A stretch of 6,247 nucleotides of DNA from an uncultured Clostridia bacterium (GTDB lineage Bacteria > Bacillota > Clostridia > Oscillospirales > CAG-272): assembly GCA_947304475.1 (NCBI GenBank), contig CAMZBE010000088.1, forward strand, positions 1 to 6,247. The letters are read 5' to 3'. Of this stretch, positions 1 to 5,300 are shown piece after piece. Made by a program: the position numbers and the translations under genes. Under the pieces are notes generated by a model. The model was given only the letters and a program-made list of their open reading frames with translations, had not been told where the DNA came from and did not search any database. Numbering within the stretch: the first letter of the stretch is position 1; each line of letters opens with the position of its first letter.

Positions 1-169
1 TGACCGACGGCGCGTAGGTGACGGCTCCGCCCGGAAAGACGGCGCTCGCGCCCGGTACGTCGACGATCGAGGCGGCGATCAGCCCCCCGGTGCAGGACTC
101 CGCCGTCGAGACGGTCAGGTTCTGCTCGGTGAGCAGCGCGACCAGAGCCGCGGCGTCAGAGTTCCGCAT
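1..169 (-). CDS. pncC: Nicotinamide-nucleotide amidase / CinA C-terminal domain protein (5' end only, runs off the window)
   Basis: Translating the minus strand from the ATG at 169 gives 56 codons that continue past base 1. Residues 23-29 read AESCTGG and are followed by LIAA and VPGASAVFPGGAVTY, the signature opening of the CinA C-terminal (PncC) family. Family members deamidate nicotinamide mononucleotide to nicotinic acid mononucleotide in the pyridine-nucleotide cycle, and the serine of this motif lies in the conserved active-site region. The start codon lies inside the last codons of glyA, a 14-nt overlap in a different frame. I see no strong Shine-Dalgarno just upstream, so translation may be coupled to glyA. 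Only about 11 residues precede the domain core and the frame begins at this ATG, so this is the stand-alone PncC form rather than full-length CinA with its N-terminal MoaB-like domain. The family call is secure from the motif; the enzymatic activity is inferred, and the C-terminal part is unseen. Confidence 0.92.
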   Translation of the reverse strand, partial: MRNSDAAALVALLTEQNLTVSTAESCTGGLIAASIVDVPGASAVFPGGAVTYAPSV

Positions 170-1409
170 AGAGCGGGAAACGGCGGCAGAGGTCCGCGAC
201 TTCCGCGCGGACGACGTCTGCGTTCTTCTCGAAGTCGGATGCGGTCAGGGCGATCAGATGCCCGATCTTCTTCATTTCCTCTTCCTTCATGCCGCGAGAG
301 GTGACGGCGGGGGTACCGACGCGGATCCCGCTGGTAACGGTGGGCTTCTCGGGATCGTTCGGGATCGCGTTCTTGTTGACGGTGATGTGCACCTCGTCGA
401 GCCGGACCTCAAGTTCGCGCCCGGTGATCCCGTAGGGACGGAGATCCAGCAGCATCAGATGGTTGTCCGTGCCGCCCGAGACCAACTCAAAGCCCTCTTT
501 CAAAAATTGTTCGGCAAGGGTTTTGGCGTTCGCGACGATCTGCTTCTGATAGGTCGTGAACGAGGGTTTCAGAGCCTCGCCGAAGCAGACGGCCTTCGCC
601 GCGATGATATGGAGCAGGGGACCGCCCTGGATGCCGGGGAAGATCGCTTTGTTGATCTTCTTCGCGATCTCCTCGTTGTTGGTGAGAATCAAGCCCCCGC
701 GCGGACCGCGTAGCGTCTTGTGCGTCGTGGTGGTCACGACGTCGGCGTAGGGCAGGGGAGAGGGATGCAAACCGGCGGCGACCAGCCCCGCGATGTGCGC
801 CATATCGACCATCAGGTAGGCGCCGACGCCGTGCGCGATCTCGGCGAGCCGCTTGAAGTCGATGACGCGGGGATAGGCGGACGCGCCCGCCACGATCAGT
901 TTCGGCTGTTTTTCCTTCGCCAGTTTTTCAACGTAATCGTAGTCGATCCGGTGCGTTTCGGCGCTCACGCCGTAGGGAACGAAGTTGTAGTATTTACCCG
1001 AGAGGTTGACCGGGCTGCCGTGCGTCAGGTGCCCGCCGTCCGAGAGCGACATACCGAGGACGGTGTCGCCGGTGTTGAGCAGCGCGACGTAAACGGCGGT
1101 GTTCGCCTGCGAACCGCTGTGCGGCTGGACGTTTGCGAAATTGCACCCGAAGAGTTTCTTCGCCCGCTCGATCGCGAGGTTTTCCACGACGTCGACCTTC
1201 TCGCACCCGCCGTAGTACCGGTGTGCGGGATAACCCTCGGCGTACTTGTTGGTGAGGATGGTTCCGGCGGCGAGCAGAACGGGTTCGGAAACGAAGTTTT
1301 CCGACGCGATCAACTCAATCCCGTTTCTCTGCCGGTCAAACTCGGCTTTGATGGCGGCGCCGATCTCGGGATCGGACTCGTTCAGGCGATTCAGCATTTC
1401 AGAAATCAT
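156..1409 (-). CDS. glyA: Serine hydroxymethyltransferase
   Basis: This cytoplasmic PLP enzyme interconverts serine plus tetrahydrofolate with glycine plus 5,10-methylene-tetrahydrofolate, the main one-carbon source for purine, thymidylate and methionine synthesis. The product is 417 aa, the same length as Escherichia coli GlyA. Visible landmarks are NKYAEGYP near residues 54-61 with the catalytic glutamate at 58, RYYGG at 64-68, HSGSQAN at 97-103, the ring-stacking histidine around 127, VDMAH at 201-205 with the PLP-contacting aspartate at 202, TTTTHKTLRGPRGG with Schiff-base lysine 231, and a late SGIRVGTPA motif carrying the substrate-carboxylate arginine. The start at 1409 is chosen because AGAGG (1417-1421) sits 7 nt upstream. 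An in-frame ATG at 1454 overlaps the promoter -10 and cannot be used by that transcript. The gene is intact, has its own promoter, and is followed by the overlapping pncC-like gene. Confidence 0.98.
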   Translation of the reverse strand: MISEMLNRLNESDPEIGAAIKAEFDRQRNGIELIASENFVSEPVLLAAGTILTNKYAEGYPAHRYYGGCEKVDVVENLAIERAKKLFGCNFANVQPHSGSQANTAVYVALLNTGDTVLGMSLSDGGHLTHGSPVNLSGKYYNFVPYGVSAETHRIDYDYVEKLAKEKQPKLIVAGASAYPRVIDFKRLAEIAHGVGAYLMVDMAHIAGLVAAGLHPSPLPYADVVTTTTHKTLRGPRGGLILTNNEEIAKKINKAIFPGIQGGPLLHIIAAKAVCFGEALKPSFTTYQKQIVANAKTLAEQFLKEGFELVSGGTDNHLMLLDLRPYGITGRELEVRLDEVHITVNKNAIPNDPEKPTVTSGIRVGTPAVTSRGMKEEEMKKIGHLIALTASDFEKNADVVRAEVADLCRRFPLYAEL

Positions 1410-1416
1410 GGGGCAA

Positions 1417-1421
1417 CCTCT
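1417..1421 (-). promoter_or_regulatory. Ribosome-binding site that fixes the glyA start
   Basis: On the minus strand AGAGG lies 7 nt before the ATG at 1409. Two other in-frame ATGs lie further upstream, at 1454 and 1442. The first overlaps the -10 box and the second would leave a leader of about 4 nt, so this site decides the start. Confidence 0.85.
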
Positions 1422-1452
1422 CTTTTTCGTTCCGTTTGGCATATTCCAAATC

Positions 1453-1481
1453 ATTATACAACAAAGGAAAACAATTTACAA
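1453..1481 (-). promoter_or_regulatory. Sigma-A type promoter for glyA
   Basis: The minus strand carries TTGTAA (1481-1476), a 17-bp spacer, and a perfect TATAAT (1458-1453). Transcription would begin near 1446, giving a leader of about 37 nt. That is too short for a riboswitch, and no riboswitch-like structure is seen. The site lies downstream of the terminator of the preceding gene, so glyA-pncC is probably a separate transcription unit. Confidence 0.85.
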
Positions 1482-1518
1482 GGTCTAATACCGTTTTTTT
1501 TCACTTTTTCTCTTATAC

Positions 1519-1535
1519 CGCGTATTTCATACGCG
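1519..1535. repeat. Short perfect inverted repeat upstream of the glyA promoter
   Basis: CGCGTAT and ATACGCG form a perfect 7-bp inverted repeat with a 3-bp centre (TTC on the plus strand). It lies about 38 bp upstream of the glyA -35 box and has no T-tract on either side, so it does not look like a terminator. It could be an operator or chance; function unknown. Confidence 0.4.
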
Positions 1536-1564
1536 TCCGGAACGGCGCGCGGGGCGGTTCCGGC

Positions 1565-1594
1565 AAAAGAAGCGGCGGTCGAAACGACCGCCGC
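1565..1594 (-). terminator. Intrinsic terminator of the solute-binding protein gene
   Basis: The 10-bp perfect stem GCGGCGGTCG / CGACCGCCGC (1572-1581 and 1585-1594) has a 3-nt loop and, on the minus strand, is followed by the T-rich TTCTTTT (1571-1565). It begins 8 nt after the stop codon of the solute-binding protein gene. The plus strand also has six T (1598-1603) after the stem, so the structure could work in both directions. Confidence 0.85.
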
Positions 1595-1602
1595 CCGTTT
1601 TT

Positions 1603-3300
1603 TCAGTTTTCGGTTTTGGGAAGCGTGTACCAGGTTTTCATCACGTCGTCGAGCAGTTTCTGCTTGCTCGTACGGAACGCCGCGTACTGCTTCGAGATAT
1701 AATCGGATCCGGCGACGAACTTTTCCGACATCATCAGCCGGTGCCAGCGCGGATCACTGTTCAGGTCGTCGACCGTCTTGTCGCGTCCGTAGAGGATGCC
1801 GTCGTAGATGATGTCGAGCATCCGGTCGGTGCCCTGGTCGTAGGTCGTGACTTTGAACTTCATCACGATCTGCAGGAATTGCTCGCGGATCGCGGGCGAG
1901 TGTTCGGTGCAGTACTGCAGGTACGCCGTCAGCGCCTTTGCCTTGACGGGACGGACGTTGACGTTGATCGCGCCGGCGTCGCCGGTACTGTAAATGATCG
2001 AGTTGTACGATTTCGAGGAGTCGGTCTTGGGGCAGGGAACGACCGAATAAAGGTCGACCATGTTCTGGAACACCTCGTCCTCGAGCGCGCCGAGCAGTTG
2101 CGCGCCCGCAAACAGCAGATCGCCGTTGGCGAACTTGATCTGGTGATACGCGATGCCGGGTGCCTCCGGCGTATTGCCGGCGTGGGTGTAGTTGGTCGAA
2201 AGCGAGCCGGGACCGTCGATCACGGATTTCACCGCGTCGAAAATGTGGTTGAGTCCCTCCGACGTATCGGCGTATTTGAGCCACTGTTTGCCGTTATAAT
2301 CGCTGTTTTCATCCTCGACCGGATACGCCACGGTCAACTCTTCGCCGCAGGAGAAGATGAAACTGCACGCGCACTGACCGCCCTCGCCGAATTCGTCGGT
2401 GATGATGCCGAGTTGATCGTAGATCGAATCGGAACCGCTTCCGTCCTTGTCTTCCCAGATCGCCTCGCAGAGTTTTCCGAGGACGTCCCAGGTCCAGCCA
2501 CCCTGCTCAACGAGGTCGAAGAAGCGCGCCGTGAGATCCTCGCCTGCGCCGAGCGTTTCGCCGTCCTGTATGATCGCGGGAGCAAGTGCGGCGGAATTCT
2601 CGTTCATCAGATCCATATTGAAGGGCAGTACCGGAACGGCGCGGAAAACGTCGAGGAAGTAGTCGCTGCCCAAAACGTACGCACGGTCGCCCGTGAACGA
2701 CAGGTTGTTCATCCACTCGGTCAGCCAGCCCTCGGTCGTAAAGTCGAAGAACGAGTTCGGGATCGAACGCACGTCCTTGAAGCCGGAGTTCGGCAGTTCG
2801 CGGTTCAGTTCAAACAGCATATTGACGAAAAGGTCGGGCGCGTCGGGATCCTTCCCTTTGATAACCGTGTCCATTCTCTCTGCGAGCGAGCCCATGCCGC
2901 CGTCCCAGAAGGTATAGTCGATCTTGGTACCGAGCAGGTCGTTTGCCGTTTTGTTGCGCTCGTAGACCATCTGCTGGATCTTGGGCGTCTTGCCGTCCAC
3001 GACCGAGTCCGGCCCCTTCAGGTAGACGTCGTTCTTCGACGACTTTTCCGCCGTCGTATGATTACTTAACTCAAATCTCAGATTCCGCTCTTTTTCCGTG
3101 ATCATCTTGACCTTCGGTGCAAGGACGTTCCACTTGTCGGTGGTGGCTGCCGTCGCTGCGTCGGTCGTTGCTTCCGCCGACGAGGCGGGTTCTGCCGTCG
3201 CGGGCGCGTCCGTCTCTCCGCCCTTTTTGCAGGACGCGAAGGAGAAGACCGCAAGGATCATGCACAGGAGCAGGAGCAGGGACACGAGTTGCTTTTTCAT
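1603..3300 (-). CDS. Extracellular solute-binding lipoprotein of an ABC importer (carbohydrate-type, large clostridial form)
   Basis: The 565-aa product starts with MKK, a hydrophobic stretch at 5-23 and a lipobox-like FASC, so Cys24 is the likely lipidated residue anchoring it outside the membrane. A low-complexity Ala/Thr/Glu/Ser tether (about 29-55) precedes the folded part. Family-like segments follow: NDLLGTKIDYTFWDGG near 120-135, PDLFVNM near 155-161, GGWTWDVL near 267-274, an acidic DKDGSGSD loop at 284-291 of the kind that binds calcium in many such proteins, and a C-terminal MLDIIYDGILY near 494-504. At 565 aa it is longer than classical maltose-binding proteins. GGGAG (3308-3312) lies 7 nt before the ATG. 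The gene is monocistronic, with its own promoter and terminator and no permease or ATPase gene in the window, so the ligand cannot be read from context; sugar or oligosaccharide is the usual guess. Class fairly sure, substrate unknown. Confidence 0.87.
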   Translation of the reverse strand: MKKQLVSLLLLLCMILAVFSFASCKKGGETDAPATAEPASSAEATTDAATAATTDKWNVLAPKVKMITEKERNLRFELSNHTTAEKSSKNDVYLKGPDSVVDGKTPKIQQMVYERNKTANDLLGTKIDYTFWDGGMGSLAERMDTVIKGKDPDAPDLFVNMLFELNRELPNSGFKDVRSIPNSFFDFTTEGWLTEWMNNLSFTGDRAYVLGSDYFLDVFRAVPVLPFNMDLMNENSAALAPAIIQDGETLGAGEDLTARFFDLVEQGGWTWDVLGKLCEAIWEDKDGSGSDSIYDQLGIITDEFGEGGQCACSFIFSCGEELTVAYPVEDENSDYNGKQWLKYADTSEGLNHIFDAVKSVIDGPGSLSTNYTHAGNTPEAPGIAYHQIKFANGDLLFAGAQLLGALEDEVFQNMVDLYSVVPCPKTDSSKSYNSIIYSTGDAGAINVNVRPVKAKALTAYLQYCTEHSPAIREQFLQIVMKFKVTTYDQGTDRMLDIIYDGILYGRDKTVDDLNSDPRWHRLMMSEKFVAGSDYISKQYAAFRTSKQKLLDDVMKTWYTLPKTEN

Positions 3301-3361
3301 GGCGTTTCTCCCGATTTTTGATTTTGAAAGAAAGGCAACCTTTTCGTTACTTTCCTATATG

Positions 3362-3390
3362 ATTATATCTTAAACGGTTAGTTTTTGCAA
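3362..3390 (-). promoter_or_regulatory. Sigma-A type promoter for the solute-binding protein gene
   Basis: The minus strand reads TTGCAA (3390-3385), a 17-bp spacer, then a perfect TATAAT (3367-3362). The start site would be near 3355, giving a leader of about 55 nt. The leader contains only a weak AAAGG/CCTTT hairpin (3331-3343). Confidence 0.82.
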
Positions 3391-3514
3391 TCCGAAACGG
3401 TGCGGAAAAACGCAATTCGTCACATTTCCCAAATCCGCCGCCGTTTTTTGTTCAATTTGACAGGACGTTCAGAACCGGTTAAACGACACCGAAAATGAAG
3501 CAAACGAACGTCGG

Positions 3515-3543
3515 TTGACAGAATTGTCGAAAAATGGTATAAT
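3515..3543 (+). promoter_or_regulatory. Fully consensus sigma-A promoter for the zinc-ribbon membrane protein gene
   Basis: TTGACA (3515-3520), a 17-bp spacer and TATAAT (3538-3543) match the consensus at every hexamer position with ideal spacing. Transcription should start near 3550. With the oppositely directed promoter at 3362-3390 it makes this 307-bp intergenic region (3301-3607) divergent; the two -35 boxes lie about 125 bp apart. Confidence 0.9.
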
Positions 3544-3550
3544 GCTGACG

Positions 3551-3579
3551 ACCGGGAGCGTCAAAAACGCAATCCCGGT
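3551..3579 (+). promoter_or_regulatory. 5'-terminal mRNA stem-loop in the leader of the zinc-ribbon gene
   Basis: ACCGGGAGCGT (3551-3561) pairs with ACGC (3567-3570) and TCCCGGT (3573-3579) around a 5-nt loop CAAAA, with a two-A bulge on the right arm: 11 pairs in all. The predicted start site is near 3550, so the hairpin would form the very end of the mRNA. No T-tract follows, so it is not a terminator. A role in mRNA stability is inferred. Confidence 0.6.
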
Positions 3580-3593
3580 ACGAAAACGCATTT

Positions 3594-3598
3594 GGGAG
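3594..3598 (+). promoter_or_regulatory. Ribosome-binding site selecting the GTG start at 3608
   Basis: GGGAG lies 9 nt before the GTG at 3608. The same frame is open upstream to a TTG at 3515, but that codon is the first three bases of the -35 box and would not be transcribed. A downstream in-frame ATG (3629) has only a weak GGGAT before it. Confidence 0.65.
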
Positions 3599-3607
3599 AT
3601 AAGAAAA

Positions 3608-4087
3608 GTGTTTTGGGATAGCGGTAAAATGATTAAAGGTCTGGCGATCATTTCGTGTATTCTTCAGTCGATCGGCGCATTCATTACCGGACTGGTCCTG
3701 ACGATCGATTTCGATGGGGACGAGGTTTGGACCTATCTGATCATGTTTTTGGGGCCGGTCGTCGTGTGGATCGTACACCTGCTGTTGTACGGTTACGGAG
3801 AACTGATCGACAAAACGTGCGAAATTGCGGAAAACGTTCGTCGGGACGAGACCGAGAGCGAGACGACCGTCAAAAAAAGCAAAAAGAAATTCGAGATCCT
3901 GAAACGGGAAAACGAAAAAAAGAACAACAACGAAGCGGCGAAAAAGATCGAAAAAGAGCCGGAGCCCGAACCGCTCGAATACGTTGACGTGGAATGCCCC
4001 CGGTGCTCGAGACAACTGTCCTTTGAAAAGGGGACAAAAGAGTTTTTGTGTCCGTACTGCGAGTGTTCGTTCAAGGAGATCGAGTGA
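3608..4087 (+). CDS. Two-helix membrane protein with charged linker and C-terminal zinc ribbon; function unknown
   Basis: With the GTG start the product is 159 aa; an ATG start at 3629 would give 152 aa. Residues about 9-33 and 42-61 are hydrophobic and look like two transmembrane helices joined by an acidic loop (DFDGDE). The motif LLLYGYGELIDKTCEI (58-73) follows the second helix; it resembles small clostridial membrane proteins I know only as uncharacterised. Residues 78-125 are a highly charged, Lys/Glu-rich, probably helical or disordered linker ending in PEPEPEP. The tail carries C130-x2-C133 and C148-x2-C151, a classic four-cysteine zinc-ribbon spacing. Both termini are probably on the same side, likely cytoplasmic, as positive charges flank the helices. 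It has its own strong promoter and terminator, so it is a single-gene unit. The linker is A-rich compared with the G+C-rich neighbours, which reflects its Lys/Asn/Glu content rather than clear transfer. No enzymatic motif is visible. Confidence 0.78.
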   Translation: MFWDSGKMIKGLAIISCILQSIGAFITGLVLTIDFDGDEVWTYLIMFLGPVVVWIVHLLLYGYGELIDKTCEIAENVRRDETESETTVKKSKKKFEILKRENEKKNNNEAAKKIEKEPEPEPLEYVDVECPRCSRQLSFEKGTKEFLCPYCECSFKEIE

Positions 4088-4107
4088 GCGCTTTCTTACG
4101 CAAACAG

Positions 4108-4139
4108 AAAAAGCGTGCTGCGGCACGCTTTTTTGTTTA
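4108..4139 (+). terminator. Intrinsic terminator after the zinc-ribbon gene
   Basis: AAAAAGCGTGC (4108-4118) pairs with GCACGCTTTTT (4123-4133) around a TGCG loop, an 11-bp stem followed by a T-rich tract to 4139. It begins 21 nt after the stop codon at 4087. The A/T symmetry means it could also stop transcription arriving from the other side. Confidence 0.9.
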
Positions 4140-4161
4140 TCCGGGAACCGAAAAAAGAAAA

Positions 4162-4175
4162 GGAAATTGATTTCC
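4162..4175. repeat. Perfect palindrome in the region upstream of the S1-domain gene
   Basis: GGAAAT-TG-ATTTCC is a perfect 6-bp inverted repeat with a 2-bp centre. It lies in the 194-bp gap before the S1-domain gene, where I find no convincing promoter. It could be an operator; a competing pairing of CGGGAA (4142-4147) with TTCCCG (4172-4177) is also possible. Confidence 0.35.
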
Positions 4176-4281
4176 CGTTGCGTCGGTCCGGAGTCCGGCT
4201 GGTCTATCACACCCCGTCGCCGCATAGGATTTACCCGAACGGGGCAACCCGAAAAAGCGAGGAAAGAAAAAGAGGTGCGAT

Positions 4282-5247
4282 ATGAACAACCGTTATTTGC
4301 CGGAAGGCGAACTGATCCGGGAGTACGAGAACAGGGAATACACGTCGTCGCTGCGCGGGCTGGAAAAGGCGTACGAACGGCGCCTGATTCTCGAGGCGTT
4401 TGCCCTGCTCTCGGACGGCGATCTCAACCTGCATTTCGATCTCGGCGGCATCCGCGGGATCATGCCGCGGGAAGAGGTCGTCCGAACGTCCGCGGGAGAG
4501 CCGGTCAAGGATATCGCGATTCTGACGCGGGTGGGGAAGCCGGTCTGCTTTCAGATCGCGGGCTTTCGTAAAGGCGACGACGGAGCGCCGGTCGCGGTTC
4601 TGTCGCGGCGACTGGCGCAGGAGGAATGCTATCGGGAGTACGTCTCCACGCTCACGCAGGGCGACGTGATCCCCGCCGCCGTCACGCACCTTGAATGTTT
4701 CGGGGCGTTTGCCGACGTCGGGTGCGGGATCGTTTCGCTGCTCTCAATCGACTCGATCTCGGTCTCGCGGATCTCGCACCCGCGCGTCCGCTTTTCTCCC
4801 GGCGACCGGATCCCGGTCGTGGTGAAGAGTATCGACCGGGAGGGGCGGATTTTCGTTTCTCAGCGCGAACTTTACGGCACGTGGGAAGAGAACGCCGCGC
4901 TCTTCACCCCCGGCGAGACGGTTACCGGGATCGTCCGGAGCATTGAAAGTTACGGCGTGTTCGTCGAACTGACGCCCAACCTCGCGGGACTTGCCGAACC
5001 CAAGGAGGGCGTCGCCGTCGATCGCACGGTCGCGGTCTACGTCAAGAGCATCATTCCCGAAAAGATGAAGGTAAAACTGATCATCATCGACGCGGGGCAT
5101 GGCTCGGTCGAGCCGGCGACGCGGGGGGACGCGGTATGGCGGCGTCCGCCCCGGTATTTCACCGATCCCAAGCGCGTTTTTCATATCGACGTCTGGCGCT
5201 ACTCTCCCGCCGTCTGCCCGCGCGTGATCGAAACGAGTTTCGCGTAA
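4282..5247 (+). CDS. S1-repeat RNA-binding protein (three S1-like domains, ribosomal protein S1-like)
   Basis: The 321-aa soluble protein has three S1-like (OB-fold) repeats. The first, divergent, covers about 35-110 and includes LHFDLGGIRGIMPREE. The second, about 126-195, reads GDVIPAAVTHLECFGAFADVGCG and ends FVSQRELYGTW. The third, about 210-270, reads GETVTGIVRSIESYGVFVEL...LAGLAEPKEG and ends KVKLIIID. The (F/V)GAF/GVFVEL and VSQREL pieces are typical of RNA-binding S1 domains. A 50-residue non-S1 tail contains a YFTDPKRVFHIDVWRYSP segment. It is much shorter than proteobacterial ribosomal protein S1 (six domains, about 557 aa) and lacks catalytic domains, so a role in mRNA binding, translation or RNA turnover is inferred. 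AGAGGTG (4271-4277) lies just before the ATG. I see no clear promoter in the 194-bp gap, and no terminator after it, so transcription may continue into ung. Confidence 0.88.
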   Translation: MNNRYLPEGELIREYENREYTSSLRGLEKAYERRLILEAFALLSDGDLNLHFDLGGIRGIMPREEVVRTSAGEPVKDIAILTRVGKPVCFQIAGFRKGDDGAPVAVLSRRLAQEECYREYVSTLTQGDVIPAAVTHLECFGAFADVGCGIVSLLSIDSISVSRISHPRVRFSPGDRIPVVVKSIDREGRIFVSQRELYGTWEENAALFTPGETVTGIVRSIESYGVFVELTPNLAGLAEPKEGVAVDRTVAVYVKSIIPEKMKVKLIIIDAGHGSVEPATRGDAVWRRPPRYFTDPKRVFHIDVWRYSPAVCPRVIETSFA

Positions 5248-5251
5248 GCGG

Positions 5252-5280
5252 TTGCAATTTCGCGCTCTCCGTGTTACAAT
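5252..5280 (+). promoter_or_regulatory. Sigma-A type promoter for ung, giving a very short leader
   Basis: TTGCAA (5252-5257), a 17-bp spacer and TACAAT (5275-5280) lie 4 nt after the S1 gene stop. The start site would be near 5287, where the Shine-Dalgarno AAGGAG (5287-5292, 8 nt before the ATG) begins. The leader would therefore be about 14 nt long. Confidence 0.8.
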
Positions 5281-5296
5281 GAAGAAAAGGAGAGCG
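5263..5296 (+). promoter_or_regulatory. Inverted repeat that pairs with the ung ribosome-binding site
   Basis: CGCTCTCC (5263-5270) is the exact reverse complement of GGAGAGCG (5289-5296), with an 18-nt loop; TTC (5259-5261) can add three pairs to GAA (5297-5299) across a one-base bulge. The right arm contains most of the ung Shine-Dalgarno. The left arm lies inside the promoter spacer, so it is present only in RNA that starts upstream. At DNA level the repeat also flanks the -10 box and could be an operator. Confidence 0.55.
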
Positions 5297-5300
5297 GAAT

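Noticed and set aside
1435..1450. TTTGG/CCAAA hairpin as a 5' mRNA structure for glyA
   Set aside because: The predicted start near 1446 cuts through the first arm, so most of that arm would not be in the RNA.
1410..1454. Longer glyA start at 1454
   Set aside because: That ATG overlaps the TATAAT box, and the resulting extension is absent from the normal 417-aa family length; AGAGG at 1417-1421 points to 1409.
1410..1602. Riboswitch (for example glycine or tetrahydrofolate) before glyA
   Set aside because: The leader from the predicted start is only about 37 nt and shows no conserved aptamer features.
720..3069. Long plus-strand open frames opposite glyA and the solute-binding protein gene (720-1811 and 1741-3069)
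   Set aside because: They are antisense to well-supported genes, have Arg/Val/Asp-heavy compositions typical of frames created by G/C-rich third codon positions, and lack ribosome sites or family motifs.
3457..3485. Second TTGACA (3457-3462) as an extra upstream promoter
   Set aside because: The hexamer at the correct distance is TAAACG, a poor -10 match, while a perfect promoter lies 58 bp downstream.
3515..3607. N-terminal extension of the zinc-ribbon gene from the TTG at 3515
   Set aside because: The TTG is part of the TTGACA -35 box and the region up to about 3549 would not be transcribed; a ribosome site supports GTG 3608.
4231..4689. Minus-strand open frame opposite the start of the S1-domain gene
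   Set aside because: It is antisense to a gene with clear S1 repeats and a good ribosome site, and has no recognisable motif.
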